Notes: generated by a model not told the origin, from the letters alone. A stretch of 64,000 nucleotides of DNA from an uncultured Gemmatimonadales bacterium (GCA_937919655.1 CALFPJ010000082.1:1-64000); one strand, 5' to 3'. Shown: positions 1 through 10,253, numbered from the stretch's first letter. Translations and numbers: made by a program.

Positions 1-314
1 ACCACATCACCGTCGTGCACAAGGCGGGCACCATCGGCGTCCGCGAAGCCATACTGCCACGATTCATCTCCGTCCCCGGAGAGGAGAAGCGTGGCCCCTG
101 CCCTCTTTGCCAACTGGCGAGACCCCGACAGATAGTCGGCATGGATATGGGTCTCCGACACATGCGTAATCTCGAGGCCCTCTTCCCTCGCCGCATCGAG
201 ATACATGTCGCTGTCACGGTGTGGATCGATGACGATCGCCTGGCCGTTGGCCTGACATCCGATCATGTAGCTCGCCTGCGCGAGTTTGTCGTCATAGAAG
301 CGTCGGATCAGCAT
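1..314 (-). CDS. MBL-fold metallo-hydrolase (persulfide dioxygenase/rhodanese-type), 3' part outside window
   Basis: The reverse strand encodes about 104 residues from an ATG at 314 to the window edge, beginning [20 protein letters not shown]. This N-terminus, followed by an acidic loop (VIDPHRDSD) and the motif [10 protein letters not shown], is typical of the metallo-beta-lactamase-fold hydrolases related to ETHE1 persulfide dioxygenases. Many of these carry C-terminal rhodanese domains and act in sulfide/persulfide metabolism. The usual HxHxDH reads H-I-H-A-D-Y, so the last His is Tyr. I recall this substitution in a subgroup of these proteins, but I cannot confirm it here. The rest of the gene, including any rhodanese domain, lies beyond position 1. 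Family assignment is good; the exact substrate is inferred. Confidence 0.75.
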   Translation of the reverse strand, partial: MLIRRFYDDKLAQASYMIGCQANGQAIVIDPHRDSDMYLDAAREEGLEITHVSETHIHADYLSGSRQLAKRAGATLLLSGDGDESWQYGFADADGARLVHDGDV

Positions 315-462
315 GGGTACTTCGGGTTGGAGTGGTACCAGAACGGATACCGAACGTACGAAACCCGCCTAGTTTTTGCATCTATTCGTTTTCCTTGCTC
401 GGACCCTGCGCCCCAGGCATCTTCCGCGTCCCAACAGAATCCGCACGATCCGGTGGAATAAC

Positions 463-3400
463 ATGCGCAACATGGTCGAGATCCTCGTCTTCGTCGCCAC
501 GCTTTTTGCCATGCCGGGGGCAGTAGCAGCCCAACTTCGGTCCAGCGATCTGGATGGCCTCGCTGCGAGAAACATCGGACCGGCCACAATGAGTGGCCGG
601 CTCGTGGACATCGCGGTTGTGGACATGAACCCAAAGGTCTTCTACATCGCCGCGGCCACTGGCGGAGTCTGGAAAACCACGGATAACGGGGTCCGTTTCA
701 CGCCGGTTTTCCAAAACGAAACCGTTCACTCCGTCGGCGACGTGGTCGTCCACCAGAAGGACACCAGCGTCGTGTGGGTCGGCACCGGTGAGCGCGCGAG
801 TCGGCAGAGTTCATCGTGGGGAGATGGCGTCTACAAGTCCACGGACGGCGGAGACACATGGACCAACATGGGCCTCCCCGAGAGCAATCATATCGGGCGC
901 ATTATTCTGCACCCCGACAACCCTGATATCGTATTTGTCGCGGCAATGGGGCACTTGTGGGGTCCGAATCCCGAGCGGGGCCTCTACAAGTCCACGGACG
1001 GCGGGGCGACGTGGACACTCGTGCTCTTCGTTGATGACCTGACCGGCGCGGTAGACGTAGCAATGGATCCCGTGAACCCCCGCGTGATGTACGCCGGGAT
1101 GTATCAGCGGCAGCGGCGTCCGTGGGGCTTCCACGGCGGAGGACCGGGCAGCGCGCTCTACACGTCGACCGATATGGGCGAGACGTGGACCCAGATCACC
1201 AACACGGGGCTCGACAACGGTCTCCCCACCGGTGACATCGGCCGGATCGGGATTTCGATCTATGCAGCCGATCCCAGAATCGTCTACGCGAGCGTTGAGC
1301 AGGGTGAGCGCTTCAATGCATCCACGGCCTATCAGCAGCGCATCGCTGGACTGTACCGCTCGGAAGACCACGGCGCCACGTGGACGTTCCAGAGCGACTG
1401 GAATCCCCGCCCGATGTACGCGAGCCAACCTCTGGTCGATCCGAACGACGATCAGCGCGTCTACATGCTCAACGCCTACAGCTACTCCGACGACGCCGGA
1501 AAAACATTCACAGTCCCCCGTGAGCATAGAACACACGGCGACGACCGCTTCGTGTGGGTGAATCCGCATGACTCTGATCACATCATGAAGGCGGACGACG
1601 GCGGGCTCGGCATCAGCTACGACCGCGGCAATCACTTCTTGTACGTGACGAGCCTACCACTCAGTCAGTTTTACCAGATTTCCGTCGATATGGCGCATCC
1701 GTACAACATCTATGGAGGGCTCCAAGACAACGGCTCCTGGCGGGGGCCAAACGCAGTGTACCGCTCAGAGGGCATCCTGAACGAGGATTGGGTGCGGTGG
1801 GGCGGCGGGGACGGCTTTTGGAACCTGGTGGACACGACGAACAATCGGATCCTGTATTCCGAGAGTCAGTACCTGGGCCTGACCCGCAACGACATGGTCA
1901 CCGGCGAGAGCCGCAGCATTCGCCCGAATCAAGGCGAGGGATTCATTGGTGATCGCCGCAACTGGACGACCTGGCCGGACCTAGATGATCCGGATCAGCG
2001 TCTGGGCAATGCCATGGCGCCGGGGAACTGGGAGGGGCCGTTCATCATCAGTCCGCATGACGCGAACACGCTGTATGCAGGCCTGAATGAACTCTTTAAG
2101 AGCACGGACCGGGGAGACTCCTGGACCTCGCTCGGCGACCTCACGACCGGGACTGACCGGCGGACGCTGAGGATCATGGAACAGCTACCAGACTCGTTCG
2201 TGCTCTCGCTCGACGACGGTATTCCCTACTGGCCAACACTGACTGCCGTCGCCGAGTCGGAGTTTACACCAGGCGTACTCTACGCCGGAACCGATGACGG
2301 TCAGTTGCAGGTTTCGATCAACGACGGGCACTCGTGGACGCTGGTCACGGACCGTATGCCAGGGGCTCCGGAAATGATGTGGGTAAACCGGATCCACGCA
2401 TCGAAGACCGTCAAAGGCCGCGTCTACGCGACCGCAAACAACTACCGCAACGACGACTACCAGAACTATCTGTGGCGGTCCGACGACGACGGTATGACTT
2501 GGACGTCGATTACCGGAGACCTACCGGCCGAGCGGGTCGTACGCGCCGTGCGCGAGGACACGCGCAACCCGAACGTCCTATGGCTCGGCACAGAGTTTGG
2601 CGCATGGTGGTCATGGAACGGCGGTCAAAATTGGATCGCGCTCCAGGTCGGCCTACCGACTGTGCCGGTGAATGATCTGATCGTCCATCCGCGCGACAAC
2701 GATCTCGTGATGGGCACGCATGGCCGTGGGGCCTGGGTATTGGACCAGGTGAACGCGCTCCAGGAGATGACCTCAGCCATCGCGGCCACATCGGCGCACC
2801 TCTTCAGCATCGAGCCCGCGGAGCAGATCCGCTACCGAGGCGAGCGGGCGCACACGGGCAACATGATCTTCGAGGGTCCGAACCCGCCTGCCGGCGCGAT
2901 CATCGACTACTGGCTCGCGACTTCTGGTGCCGACGTTATCATCACGGTGCATGACATGGCGGGCGCAGAGGTGGCGACTGTGAATACCCCATCCGGGCGC
3001 GGTATCAACCGTGCGGTCTGGAACCTACGACACGGTGCGGCTGGTGGAGGCGGCGGCGGATTCGGTGGTGGCGGAGCCTGGGTGGTGCCAGGCCTCTATA
3101 CGGTCAGGTTGGCGGCGGAGGGTATCACGCAGGAGCAGATGGTGCGCGTAAGCGAGGATCCCCGGATCGACGTTGACCCAACCGTGCGGCGCCAGTGGAC
3201 CGAGACGCTCCTTGAGATCGGCGAGATGGCATCTTCAGCACAGGGCCTCTCACGTGAAGTGGGCCAGATCGCGCGTAGACTGGACGCAGCGAACAACCCA
3301 CTCACGCTGCCCGCCGAATTGGCAGCGAAAGTGCGGGACCTCGGCCGCGAAGCTCAAGAGTTGAGCGGGCGTATGGGTCGCCTGCGCGGCAGCGTGGACG

Positions 3401-3513
3401 GGTGGGTGGGTCCGCTATCTGCGGATCAGGCGTCACAGTTCGCGTTCTTCTCTGAGATGCTCATCGCACTGCAGATCGAGTGGCGGGCGACCGCGGCTCT
3501 CCTTCCGGGCTGA
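463..3513 (+). CDS. secreted VPS10/sortilin-like Asp-box beta-propeller protein
   Basis: The protein has 1016 residues from the ATG at 463. This start is chosen over the longer frame opening at 376 because it gives a clean signal peptide (MRNMVEILVFVATLFAMPGAVAA). After the signal come repeated Asp-boxes of the form S-x-D-x-G-x-T/S-W (STDGGDTW, STDGGATW, STDMGETW, SEDHGATW, STDRGDSW, SDDDGMTW). They are spread over about 750 residues and mark one or two seven- to ten-bladed propellers of the VPS10/BNR class. A glycine-rich linker and a helical C-terminal tail follow. Such proteins are abundant in Gemmatimonadota and are often annotated as glycosyl hydrolases, but no catalytic function is established. 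A role in the periplasm or cell surface, perhaps in peptide or glycan handling, is inferred. The frame is intact. Confidence 0.85.
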   Translation: MRNMVEILVFVATLFAMPGAVAAQLRSSDLDGLAARNIGPATMSGRLVDIAVVDMNPKVFYIAAATGGVWKTTDNGVRFTPVFQNETVHSVGDVVVHQKDTSVVWVGTGERASRQSSSWGDGVYKSTDGGDTWTNMGLPESNHIGRIILHPDNPDIVFVAAMGHLWGPNPERGLYKSTDGGATWTLVLFVDDLTGAVDVAMDPVNPRVMYAGMYQRQRRPWGFHGGGPGSALYTSTDMGETWTQITNTGLDNGLPTGDIGRIGISIYAADPRIVYASVEQGERFNASTAYQQRIAGLYRSEDHGATWTFQSDWNPRPMYASQPLVDPNDDQRVYMLNAYSYSDDAGKTFTVPREHRTHGDDRFVWVNPHDSDHIMKADDGGLGISYDRGNHFLYVTSLPLSQFYQISVDMAHPYNIYGGLQDNGSWRGPNAVYRSEGILNEDWVRWGGGDGFWNLVDTTNNRILYSESQYLGLTRNDMVTGESRSIRPNQGEGFIGDRRNWTTWPDLDDPDQRLGNAMAPGNWEGPFIISPHDANTLYAGLNELFKSTDRGDSWTSLGDLTTGTDRRTLRIMEQLPDSFVLSLDDGIPYWPTLTAVAESEFTPGVLYAGTDDGQLQVSINDGHSWTLVTDRMPGAPEMMWVNRIHASKTVKGRVYATANNYRNDDYQNYLWRSDDDGMTWTSITGDLPAERVVRAVREDTRNPNVLWLGTEFGAWWSWNGGQNWIALQVGLPTVPVNDLIVHPRDNDLVMGTHGRGAWVLDQVNALQEMTSAIAATSAHLFSIEPAEQIRYRGERAHTGNMIFEGPNPPAGAIIDYWLATSGADVIITVHDMAGAEVATVNTPSGRGINRAVWNLRHGAAGGGGGGFGGGGAWVVPGLYTVRLAAEGITQEQMVRVSEDPRIDVDPTVRRQWTETLLEIGEMASSAQGLSREVGQIARRLDAANNPLTLPAELAAKVRDLGREAQELSGRMGRLRGSVDGWVGPLSADQASQFAFFSEMLIALQIEWRATAALLPG

Positions 3514-3519
3514 TGGCGG

Positions 3520-3935
3520 ATGCCGGTATTCACGCGCATTGAGAATGGCATCCTGAAGGTGATCGTGGACGGCGACTACACGGCCGCGGAGTCGCGGCGT
3601 GTGGGCTCCGCGGCGCTGGAGGCGCAGGCCCCTTCGGGGCCTATCCCGCGACCTTGCTCGATCTGAGCGGCGCCGCCGGGCTGTCGAAGCGATCTCCGGA
3701 ATCCGTCCGAGAGACCGCTCAGTTTTTCGCTGCCCATAAGGGGTTGATGCAGCGGGTCGCGATCATCGTCCCAGGCGAGCTCGCATTCGCCCTAATGCAC
3801 ATGGCTGGAGTAGTGGCTGGCTTCGGCGGCGTTGAGGCCAAGCCGTTTCGAACCAAGGCCGAGGCGATAGCCTGGCTGAGTGAGGCTTTGCAGCCCGGCC
3901 ATGGGGAATCCCCAGAGGCCCGACCCGGCCCCTGA
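3520..3935 (+). pseudogene. SpoIIAA/STAS-like small protein, frameshifted
   Basis: An ATG at 3520 opens a frame reading MPVFTRIENGILKVIVDGDY, which runs through SAALEAQAPSG and then stops. The sequence continues in another frame from about 3630 (GPFGAYPATLLDLSGAAGL) to a TGA at 3933. Joined, the two halves give a single protein of about 135 residues. It resembles the SpoIIAA-like family (beta-strand start, TAxExRR helix, central LLDLSG strand, a later AFxAxxKG helix). One indel in the G/C-rich stretch 3620-3640 would restore it. The tail is close to the convergent M28 gene (7-nt gap). It could be a true pseudogene or a single-base sequence error. Function of the intact family member is unknown. 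Confidence 0.6.
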
Positions 3936-3942
3936 GCTCGCG

Positions 3943-6435
3943 CTAGCGGCCCCCCCGAGTCCTGGCCCAGTCCCATCCCAGGGTACCGTTGTCACCGAGC
4001 GCCCTGACCTGGACCGCACCCTCCGGGATCAGCCCTTCGAGGCGTTGAGACGACTCAGTCACCCGGGCCGCTGCCCAACCACTCGCGATCTCCCACTGCA
4101 CTTCATAGGCTTCAATTCGGGACTCCGGCGAAGGTGACCACGACGCCGTGCCCTTCTCCACTTCGAGCCCAGTAATCCTCGACGGACTCGACGCGAGGAG
4201 CATGAGGGTGGCGACCGTCGTCTTCGACACTTCGGCGACGAGCTGCTGGTCGATGGTCTCGAGGCGGTCCGTCCACTGGTGGTAGTGCGGATTCCCCAGC
4301 ACCGGGTAGGAACCGATCCCCCCCACGATGTCCCCGTAGGCCTCGTAGTACGCGGCTGCGTCTGTACTCTTGTAGTACAGGGCATCGTATGTGATGAGCT
4401 CTGAGAACTGCATCGCGGCAGCATGCTGGATGTCGCGGATACCTGGGTTGGAATACCGGATTGTGTTGTCCAACCTGTGGTCGTTTTTCCATCCGATCAT
4501 GTCGTTGTTGAGCGCGCCGACGATCCGCTTGCCACTCGCGACTGCCTGCCGCACGTACTCACGGCTACCGAGTAGGCCAGCCTCTTCGCCCGTGAAGAAC
4601 GCGAACTCGATGGTCGCTTCCCTGGGGTGACCCTTCATGACACGGGCTGCCTCCAGAAGCGCAGTCGCGCCGGACGAGTCGTCGTCAGCCCCAGGGCCGC
4701 GTTCCGTAGAGTCAAAATGGCTACTCGCCACATAGACCAGCTCGGGATTCGCAGTACCAAGGATGCTCACGATGACGTTCGCGGTGCGTTGGCCACGGCC
4801 CTCGAACCACTGCAGTTCTGGTTCGTATCCGAACGACCGCAGCTTGTCTGCGTAGTACTGAATGGCGAGCGCGTTGCCCGGCTGCGTCACGTGTTTAGAG
4901 CCGAAGCCGTAGACGTCACGTGCGTACTGGAAGATTCGGCCTTCAGACACGCCGTGGGTGACCGTCGCGACGTCCGCCGCGATCGGCGCGAAGAGTGCCT
5001 GACCCCGGCTGCGGAGGTCCTCTTCGTTGGCGAGCGCCGTTTCAAGGCGTTCGATCACGCCGTCCCTCGTCACCTTTTCATTCAGGTCCAACAGATAGAC
5101 GCCACGCTCAGGCGACACTGTGTCCCCATCTCGCTCAGCCAATAGCAGGATCTTGCCTGTGCCGGGCGCCGAGGCCCATGCGTACTCCGGGGCGATGGTG
5201 CGAATCGAGTTGTTGTGAAAGAGTTTGACCGGATCTCTCCCCTCGGTGTCGTAGAGGTAGGAGCGCATATGGCGCCCCTCACCCTTGGCCGCCAAAACGT
5301 GTGTGTCGTCCACCCAGCGCGGGTTGCGGTCGTGCTGAATTTCCAAAGTGAGCCGCTGCTCACCGTTGCCGTCGCTGGCTGCTACGAAGATCTCCCAGTC
5401 GTGCAGATCCATGAACGAAAACGCCACCTGCGCGCCGCTCGGAGAAACCACAGGCGTGGCGATCTGCTTTTCAGACTGGAAAATCACCCGGGGCTGCGCA
5501 CCCTCCGCGGCCAGGTCGACGACCTCGATGGACGCGGTCGGGCCACTCCGCCGCAGAAACGCCAGCGTAGCCCCCCGGTTGGAGAGGCTCGGATTCGTTG
5601 CTCCTGGAAAACGGACCAACTCCCCGTTGTCACGGCGGACGACTACCGCGTCGCTCTGGGTGATCACGATCGTCTGGCCATCCGCCGAGACGATCGGGGA
5701 TCCCTGGACGCCATCCTCGAAGCCGAGCCGCTCGGGGCCCGTGGCCCCCAGTCGGTAGACGTTGGCGCGCTGCCGATCTTGGAGGGGAGCGGCGAGGGCG
5801 AACAGGTCCCCGGTCCCAGCAGCAAAGGTGAGCGAAATGGGGGCCAGGCCACCCATATCCACTTCGCGGCTTTCCTCTCCGGACCAAAGAACCACCCGGG
5901 CGGCTTTCGCTTCTTTCCAGGCGGTGGCGGCTGCGGCTTGGGAACGGGCCCCCCTGCCCTGGGACTGCGCCTCGTCCTGCAATCGGCGGGCTGCCACTAC
6001 CTCCGGCGACAGGTCGACATCAAGGTGTGCGACCGCCCCGTTCGGACCCAGAGCGACGGAGCCAAGGAACGCCCTCTGGCTCGCCCCGGTGGCCATGTCG
6101 ACGATGCGCGTCACGACGCCATCGGCGCCCGCGGGCTGTTGATAACTACCGAGCAGGCCGTCCGGGCTGACCGCGACCACCGTGCCATCTTTGGTCACCT
6201 CGGTGACCTTGTAGCGCTCACCCGTCAGGAGCGCGATCTGATCCGAGAGCGCGAGGCCATCCGCCCCCCGGAGGAGTGCCAGGTAGCCTCGCACGGCATC
6301 CGGGTAGTCTCCTCGGTCCCAGGCCAAATACGGCTCATGCAGGCGGGCGTCATCCGGCATACGTGGCTCTTGGGCCTGAAGCGGCGCCCCGACTGAAAGG
6401 AGGGCGACGGCGGCGGCAACGGTGAATCGTTTCAT
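3943..6435 (-). CDS. secreted M28-family zinc peptidase with N-terminal TolB-like beta-propeller
   Basis: This 830-residue protein begins with a signal peptide (about 1-21, ending LQAQ). Residues ~60-480 show WD40/TolB-like repeats (SPDG, SADGQ, SPSGAQVAFS). Residues ~520-760 form an M28 catalytic domain with all five zinc-ligand regions visible: SSHFDS (His), GADDDSSG (Asp), TGEEAG (catalytic and ligand Glu), LNNDMIG (Asp) and NPHYHQWTD (His). The last ~70 residues look like a fibronectin-III-type domain. The enzyme is predicted to be a periplasmic or secreted aminopeptidase releasing N-terminal residues from peptides. It is transcribed away from the amidohydrolase gene; the 99-bp gap must hold both promoters. 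No lesion was seen. Confidence 0.88.
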   Translation of the reverse strand: MKRFTVAAAVALLSVGAPLQAQEPRMPDDARLHEPYLAWDRGDYPDAVRGYLALLRGADGLALSDQIALLTGERYKVTEVTKDGTVVAVSPDGLLGSYQQPAGADGVVTRIVDMATGASQRAFLGSVALGPNGAVAHLDVDLSPEVVAARRLQDEAQSQGRGARSQAAAATAWKEAKAARVVLWSGEESREVDMGGLAPISLTFAAGTGDLFALAAPLQDRQRANVYRLGATGPERLGFEDGVQGSPIVSADGQTIVITQSDAVVVRRDNGELVRFPGATNPSLSNRGATLAFLRRSGPTASIEVVDLAAEGAQPRVIFQSEKQIATPVVSPSGAQVAFSFMDLHDWEIFVAASDGNGEQRLTLEIQHDRNPRWVDDTHVLAAKGEGRHMRSYLYDTEGRDPVKLFHNNSIRTIAPEYAWASAPGTGKILLLAERDGDTVSPERGVYLLDLNEKVTRDGVIERLETALANEEDLRSRGQALFAPIAADVATVTHGVSEGRIFQYARDVYGFGSKHVTQPGNALAIQYYADKLRSFGYEPELQWFEGRGQRTANVIVSILGTANPELVYVASSHFDSTERGPGADDDSSGATALLEAARVMKGHPREATIEFAFFTGEEAGLLGSREYVRQAVASGKRIVGALNNDMIGWKNDHRLDNTIRYSNPGIRDIQHAAAMQFSELITYDALYYKSTDAAAYYEAYGDIVGGIGSYPVLGNPHYHQWTDRLETIDQQLVAEVSKTTVATLMLLASSPSRITGLEVEKGTASWSPSPESRIEAYEVQWEIASGWAAARVTESSQRLEGLIPEGAVQVRALGDNGTLGWDWARTRGGR

Positions 6436-6534
6436 GAAAAGCGTTGGCGGTGGGTGAAACGCTGGCCGGAAGCTGGGTGAGCGTCGAAGTTACGCGCCTG
6501 CCCCTCCGAGTAAAGCTAAGAAGAGGTCTCTAAG

Positions 6535-7926
6535 ATGCTGACACGTCGCCGCACGGTATTGTTCGGGTTACTTGCTCTGGCCGCCTGCCAGGGCGCCTCT
6601 CCGGCCGCCCCCGGCACCATCGCCTTCACGCACGTGAATGTGCTCCCAATGACGTCCGAGGCAGTGGTCGCAGACCAGACCGTGGTGGTCGTGAATGGTG
6701 TCATCACGGAGGTCGGGCCGTCGGACGTGATCACGGTCGGTGAGGGCGCGACGCTGATTGACGGCACGGGTCAGTATCTGATGCCGGGGTTGGCGGAGAT
6801 GCATGCGCACGTGCCCTCCATGGAGAATCCTCCACGCGATGCCGTCGATGACATCCTCTTCCTGTACATCGCGAACGGCGTGACCACGATCCGGGGCATG
6901 CTCGGGTCGGACTACCAAATTCCTCTGGCAGACGAACTCGAGACCGGCACACTGCTGGGACCGACACTGTACGTCGGAGCCCCGTCGATAAACGGAACGT
7001 CCGCACCCACGCCGGAGGCCGCCGAAGAGCTGGTGCGGCGCCACAAAGCGGCCGGCTACGACCTTCAGAAGATCCACCCAGGGGTATCGCTGGAGAGCTG
7101 GGACCACATGGTGGAAGTCGCCCAAGAAGTGGGGATCACTTTTGGTGGTCACGTGCCCGCCGACGTTGGCCTCGTGCACGCGATCGAAACCGGCATGTCC
7201 ACGGTCGACCACCTGGACGGGTACGTAAAGGCGATCGCGTCGGACGACGTGGTCTCCCAGGTGAACGCGGGCGCGACCAACCTAGCTGGCCTCATGAATG
7301 GCGTGGACGAAGACAAGTTGGCCGCGATCATTCAGCTCAGCGTCGATCATGACGTCTATGTGGTTCCCACGATGTATCTGTGGGAGAACCTCTATGGGGC
7401 GCCCGATGTGGATGCGGTCCTGTCGCAGCCTGAGATGAAGTACGTGTCCCAGGGCCAACGCGACGCGTGGCGTCGTCAGGCGGCGGCCGGTCCAGCGGGG
7501 ACACCTGAGGAAGTGGCGGCCTTTTTCGCACTGCGGAAGCGCATTCTGAAGGATCTATCGGACGCGGGCGTCGGCATTCTGATGGGCACTGATTCCCCGC
7601 AGATGTTCAACGTGCCCGGTTATGCGCTGCACCGTGAACTCGCCGTCGTGGCCGAGTCGGGCATGTCGAACTACGCGATTCTGAGAAGCGGCACGGCCGC
7701 CGTGGGCAGGTACGTCGCGGACCACCTTGGTCTCGACGGCCACTTCGGCACAGTGGCGCCGGGCCAGCGGGCGGACTTGGTCCTGCTGGGGACGAGCCCG
7801 CTCGATGCGCTCGCAAACCTGACGGATCGGGTCGGAGTCATGGTGCGAGGCAAATGGGTTCCTCGAGCGGACATCGACGCTGGTTTGGCTGCGTTGGCCG
7901 CCAAGCACGCGAGCGGCGGCGAGTAG
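6535..7926 (+). CDS. amidohydrolase lipoprotein (imidazolonepropionase/prolidase-like)
   Basis: The 463-residue protein has a lipoprotein signal with lipobox LAAC (Cys18). It belongs to the amidohydrolase superfamily: a beta-sandwich start (FTHVNVLPM..DGTGQYLMPGL), then MHAH (His90, His92), Lys179 in LQKIHPG as likely carbamylated metal bridge, His206 (GGHVPAD), His226 (TVDHLDG) and a late Asp in GILMGTDSP. All expected metal ligands are present. Related secreted amidohydrolases hydrolyse cyclic amides or X-Pro type dipeptides, but the substrate cannot be read here. The start at 6535 has an AAGAAGAGG-like ribosome site upstream. It lies among dipeptidase and peptidase genes, which fits peptide catabolism. 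Confidence 0.85.
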   Translation: MLTRRRTVLFGLLALAACQGASPAAPGTIAFTHVNVLPMTSEAVVADQTVVVVNGVITEVGPSDVITVGEGATLIDGTGQYLMPGLAEMHAHVPSMENPPRDAVDDILFLYIANGVTTIRGMLGSDYQIPLADELETGTLLGPTLYVGAPSINGTSAPTPEAAEELVRRHKAAGYDLQKIHPGVSLESWDHMVEVAQEVGITFGGHVPADVGLVHAIETGMSTVDHLDGYVKAIASDDVVSQVNAGATNLAGLMNGVDEDKLAAIIQLSVDHDVYVVPTMYLWENLYGAPDVDAVLSQPEMKYVSQGQRDAWRRQAAAGPAGTPEEVAAFFALRKRILKDLSDAGVGILMGTDSPQMFNVPGYALHRELAVVAESGMSNYAILRSGTAAVGRYVADHLGLDGHFGTVAPGQRADLVLLGTSPLDALANLTDRVGVMVRGKWVPRADIDAGLAALAAKHASGGE

Positions 7927-8009
7927 CTCCGGATCGACGCCAGTTCGTGGGATGTATCAGAAGTTCCCGAGCCCCCGAGCGTGCCGAGGCGCCGGATCGA
8001 CGAGCGCGG

Positions 8010-10253
8010 CTAGAAGGCCAGCAACTTCGTGACCTTGAGCGTCATTCCGCGTTCGAGCACCGCGTCGGAGACGCCATCCGCGAGCGACCGCCGCTCCGTG
8101 AAGACCAAGAAGAGGTCCGACAAGGGCGCATGAATCAGGTTGAAGCGGACGTTGGTGATCAACTCTTCCGTCGCCTGGTTGTACTGCACAAAGCCCAGCA
8201 AGAACGAACGTGTGTTATGGGCGTACCGAAGCTGCGCGCTGAAGAGGTCCGCCGTGAAGTCGCTCCCGCCCAACTCGAGATCGTTGTGCTGCGCGCTGAG
8301 TTGGAGCGAAAAATGCTGGTTCGGCCGAAAGAGGCCGGTGGCCGAGATCGAGGTGCGGCGGCCGTCGTAGAAATCGCCACGAGCCACGGTCAGATGGCCG
8401 GAAAGCGCTTCACTACCCGGCGCGGTGAAGCTGACGGACGGTTCGTTCCACTCGTACACGCCCTCGCCCACTACCGCCCCAGCAATCCCGGTGTCATCAA
8501 AGAGGCGCTCGTATCGGTTCGTGTAGGTGAACGAAATGTTACCTCCGTTCATGAACAGAACGCTCACTCCCGGCGTCACCAGACGCGTCTCGAGCGTGCC
8601 CGCGAGCGTGTTGTAGAAGTCGACATTGACGTAGGGATTCACCTCGAGAACGCCACCTTTGCGCACCTTGGGGTGCACTCCGACAGTTCCGAAGTAGCGC
8701 CGCACAGCCGTCCGGTCGACGAAGCCGACCCCGGGGTTGAAGCCGTCTCCCACGTGCTTGAAGAGACCGGACGCGTCTAGGACCGCGCTTCGCCAAGCCG
8801 CCTGCACCATCGCAACGTTGTGATCATCGCCGGTCGGGTTGGTTTCGTCGGTTCTCGCGGCATATGCCGAGACGACGAGGGTCGGGAGAACGTTGAAGTT
8901 TCCGTCGATGCCGTAGGCTCGGTTGTAGCTATCGGCCGGCCGTGTCGCGTCCGTGGTCTGCCGGTTCACAAGCATCAAGCCGATGTTCGAGCCCCCGGGC
9001 AAATGCCGCTTCACGCGCGCCACCGCAAAATTCTCCGCATCGTAAGCGTTACCAGGGGACGAGCCCGCAACTGACCGGGTCTGCATGTTCAGGAGACCCA
9101 CCTCCAGATGCTCTCCAATACGGCCCGTGACACGCCCTCCCGCCAAGATGGGAAGTGGCTCGCGGGTGTCCGACAGGCCGATGCGGCGGGAGTGGAAGAG
9201 CCGAAACTGCCTGTTGGAGCTTCCGGTCCGGAAGTTACGAACCGCGACGTCCTCGAACGCGAAGGTGCCTTCGTTTTCGAGGAAGAAGTCCCTCTTCTCG
9301 GGGAAAAACAGGCTGAATCTTGTGAGGTTAACCTGTTGCGCGTCCACCTCCACTTGGCTGAAGTCGGTGTTCGCCGTGAGGTCTACGGTCAGGCGTGGGG
9401 TGACCCCCCACTTGAGATCGATGCCGATCTCGCCGTCGCTCGTGGATCCGGGCACACTTGCCCCACTGACCCTCTCACCCAAGACGGAGGGCTTGATCCA
9501 CAGATTGCGGCCATGAGGAAGGTCTGTCAGACCCTCGAGCGTACCCGCCATCGAGAATTTGTACACTCGAAATTGCAGCGGGACCGGCGCCCACATCGAG
9601 TCTTCGTTCTTTCGCCGCACCCGGCGAGAGAAGTTGAGCCCCCAGGTCTGCGGCCCGTCCGTCGGATTGAAGCGGAGGGTGGCAAACGGAATGGCGATCT
9701 CTGCGACCCAACTCGAGTCGTTGATCGTGGTACGTACCTCTGTAATCCCCTCCCATGCCGTCGTGATGGAGCGCTGATCATCGAACGCCTGCGCGTCGAA
9801 CATCGCCCCCGCTGGGTTCACGGCGAAAACGAAGCCGTTTTGCAGATCGAGGTAGGTATCGAGCGCGAACCCAAAAATGTCCGAGTTCGTCGTATCGAAA
9901 TCCTGCCCCAAGCCCGGGATTCTCAGCTCTTCGGGATGCGCGTCAAAGAGCACGGCCCCGAAGTAGATTTTTTCGTCGTCGTAGAGCACGCGGACGACCG
10001 TTCGCTCCGACGCGGGCATCCCGGGGCTGGGCGTGATTTGGATCCAGCTGTCCGAGGTTGGCTGCGCCCGTGACCAGACCGCTTCATCGAGGAGACCGTC
10101 CATCACCACACCCCCCTCGATCTTCACGGCAGTCAGGACCGGTCGGGGAATAGACAGCGGGTCGACAGGGTAGGCCGGCTGCGAAGGAGTCGTCTGTGCT
10201 TCTAGCGGCACGGCCGCGATGAGGGCCAGGAGGAACACGCAGCCGCCGCGCAT
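8010..10253 (-). CDS. DUF5916 protein with N-terminal CBM9-like domain
   Basis: The ATG at 10253 is preferred to the frame opening at 10301, because it starts directly at the signal peptide (MRGGCVFLLALIAAVPLEAQ) and has AGGA upstream. The 747-residue product has a CBM9-like beta-sandwich at ~45-230 (MDGLLDEAVWSRA; FAVNPAGAMFDAQ; WVAEIAIPFATLRF), followed by a DUF5916 region rich in amphipathic strands (VDLTANTDFSQVEVDAQQVN; FFPEKRDFFLEN). The C-terminal half resembles an outer-membrane beta-barrel and ends in hydrophobic residues (VTKLLAF). The family is common in Gemmatimonadota and Bacteroidota and has no proven function. An outer-membrane role in binding or uptake is inferred. The frame is intact. 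Confidence 0.85.
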   Translation of the reverse strand: MRGGCVFLLALIAAVPLEAQTTPSQPAYPVDPLSIPRPVLTAVKIEGGVVMDGLLDEAVWSRAQPTSDSWIQITPSPGMPASERTVVRVLYDDEKIYFGAVLFDAHPEELRIPGLGQDFDTTNSDIFGFALDTYLDLQNGFVFAVNPAGAMFDAQAFDDQRSITTAWEGITEVRTTINDSSWVAEIAIPFATLRFNPTDGPQTWGLNFSRRVRRKNEDSMWAPVPLQFRVYKFSMAGTLEGLTDLPHGRNLWIKPSVLGERVSGASVPGSTSDGEIGIDLKWGVTPRLTVDLTANTDFSQVEVDAQQVNLTRFSLFFPEKRDFFLENEGTFAFEDVAVRNFRTGSSNRQFRLFHSRRIGLSDTREPLPILAGGRVTGRIGEHLEVGLLNMQTRSVAGSSPGNAYDAENFAVARVKRHLPGGSNIGLMLVNRQTTDATRPADSYNRAYGIDGNFNVLPTLVVSAYAARTDETNPTGDDHNVAMVQAAWRSAVLDASGLFKHVGDGFNPGVGFVDRTAVRRYFGTVGVHPKVRKGGVLEVNPYVNVDFYNTLAGTLETRLVTPGVSVLFMNGGNISFTYTNRYERLFDDTGIAGAVVGEGVYEWNEPSVSFTAPGSEALSGHLTVARGDFYDGRRTSISATGLFRPNQHFSLQLSAQHNDLELGGSDFTADLFSAQLRYAHNTRSFLLGFVQYNQATEELITNVRFNLIHAPLSDLFLVFTERRSLADGVSDAVLERGMTLKVTKLLAF

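Noticed and set aside
5215-6396. Long plus-strand frame (393 aa) opposite the M28 peptidase
   Set aside because: It is the antisense shadow of a gene with all catalytic motifs; its protein is rich in Arg/Gly/Ala without any family likeness.
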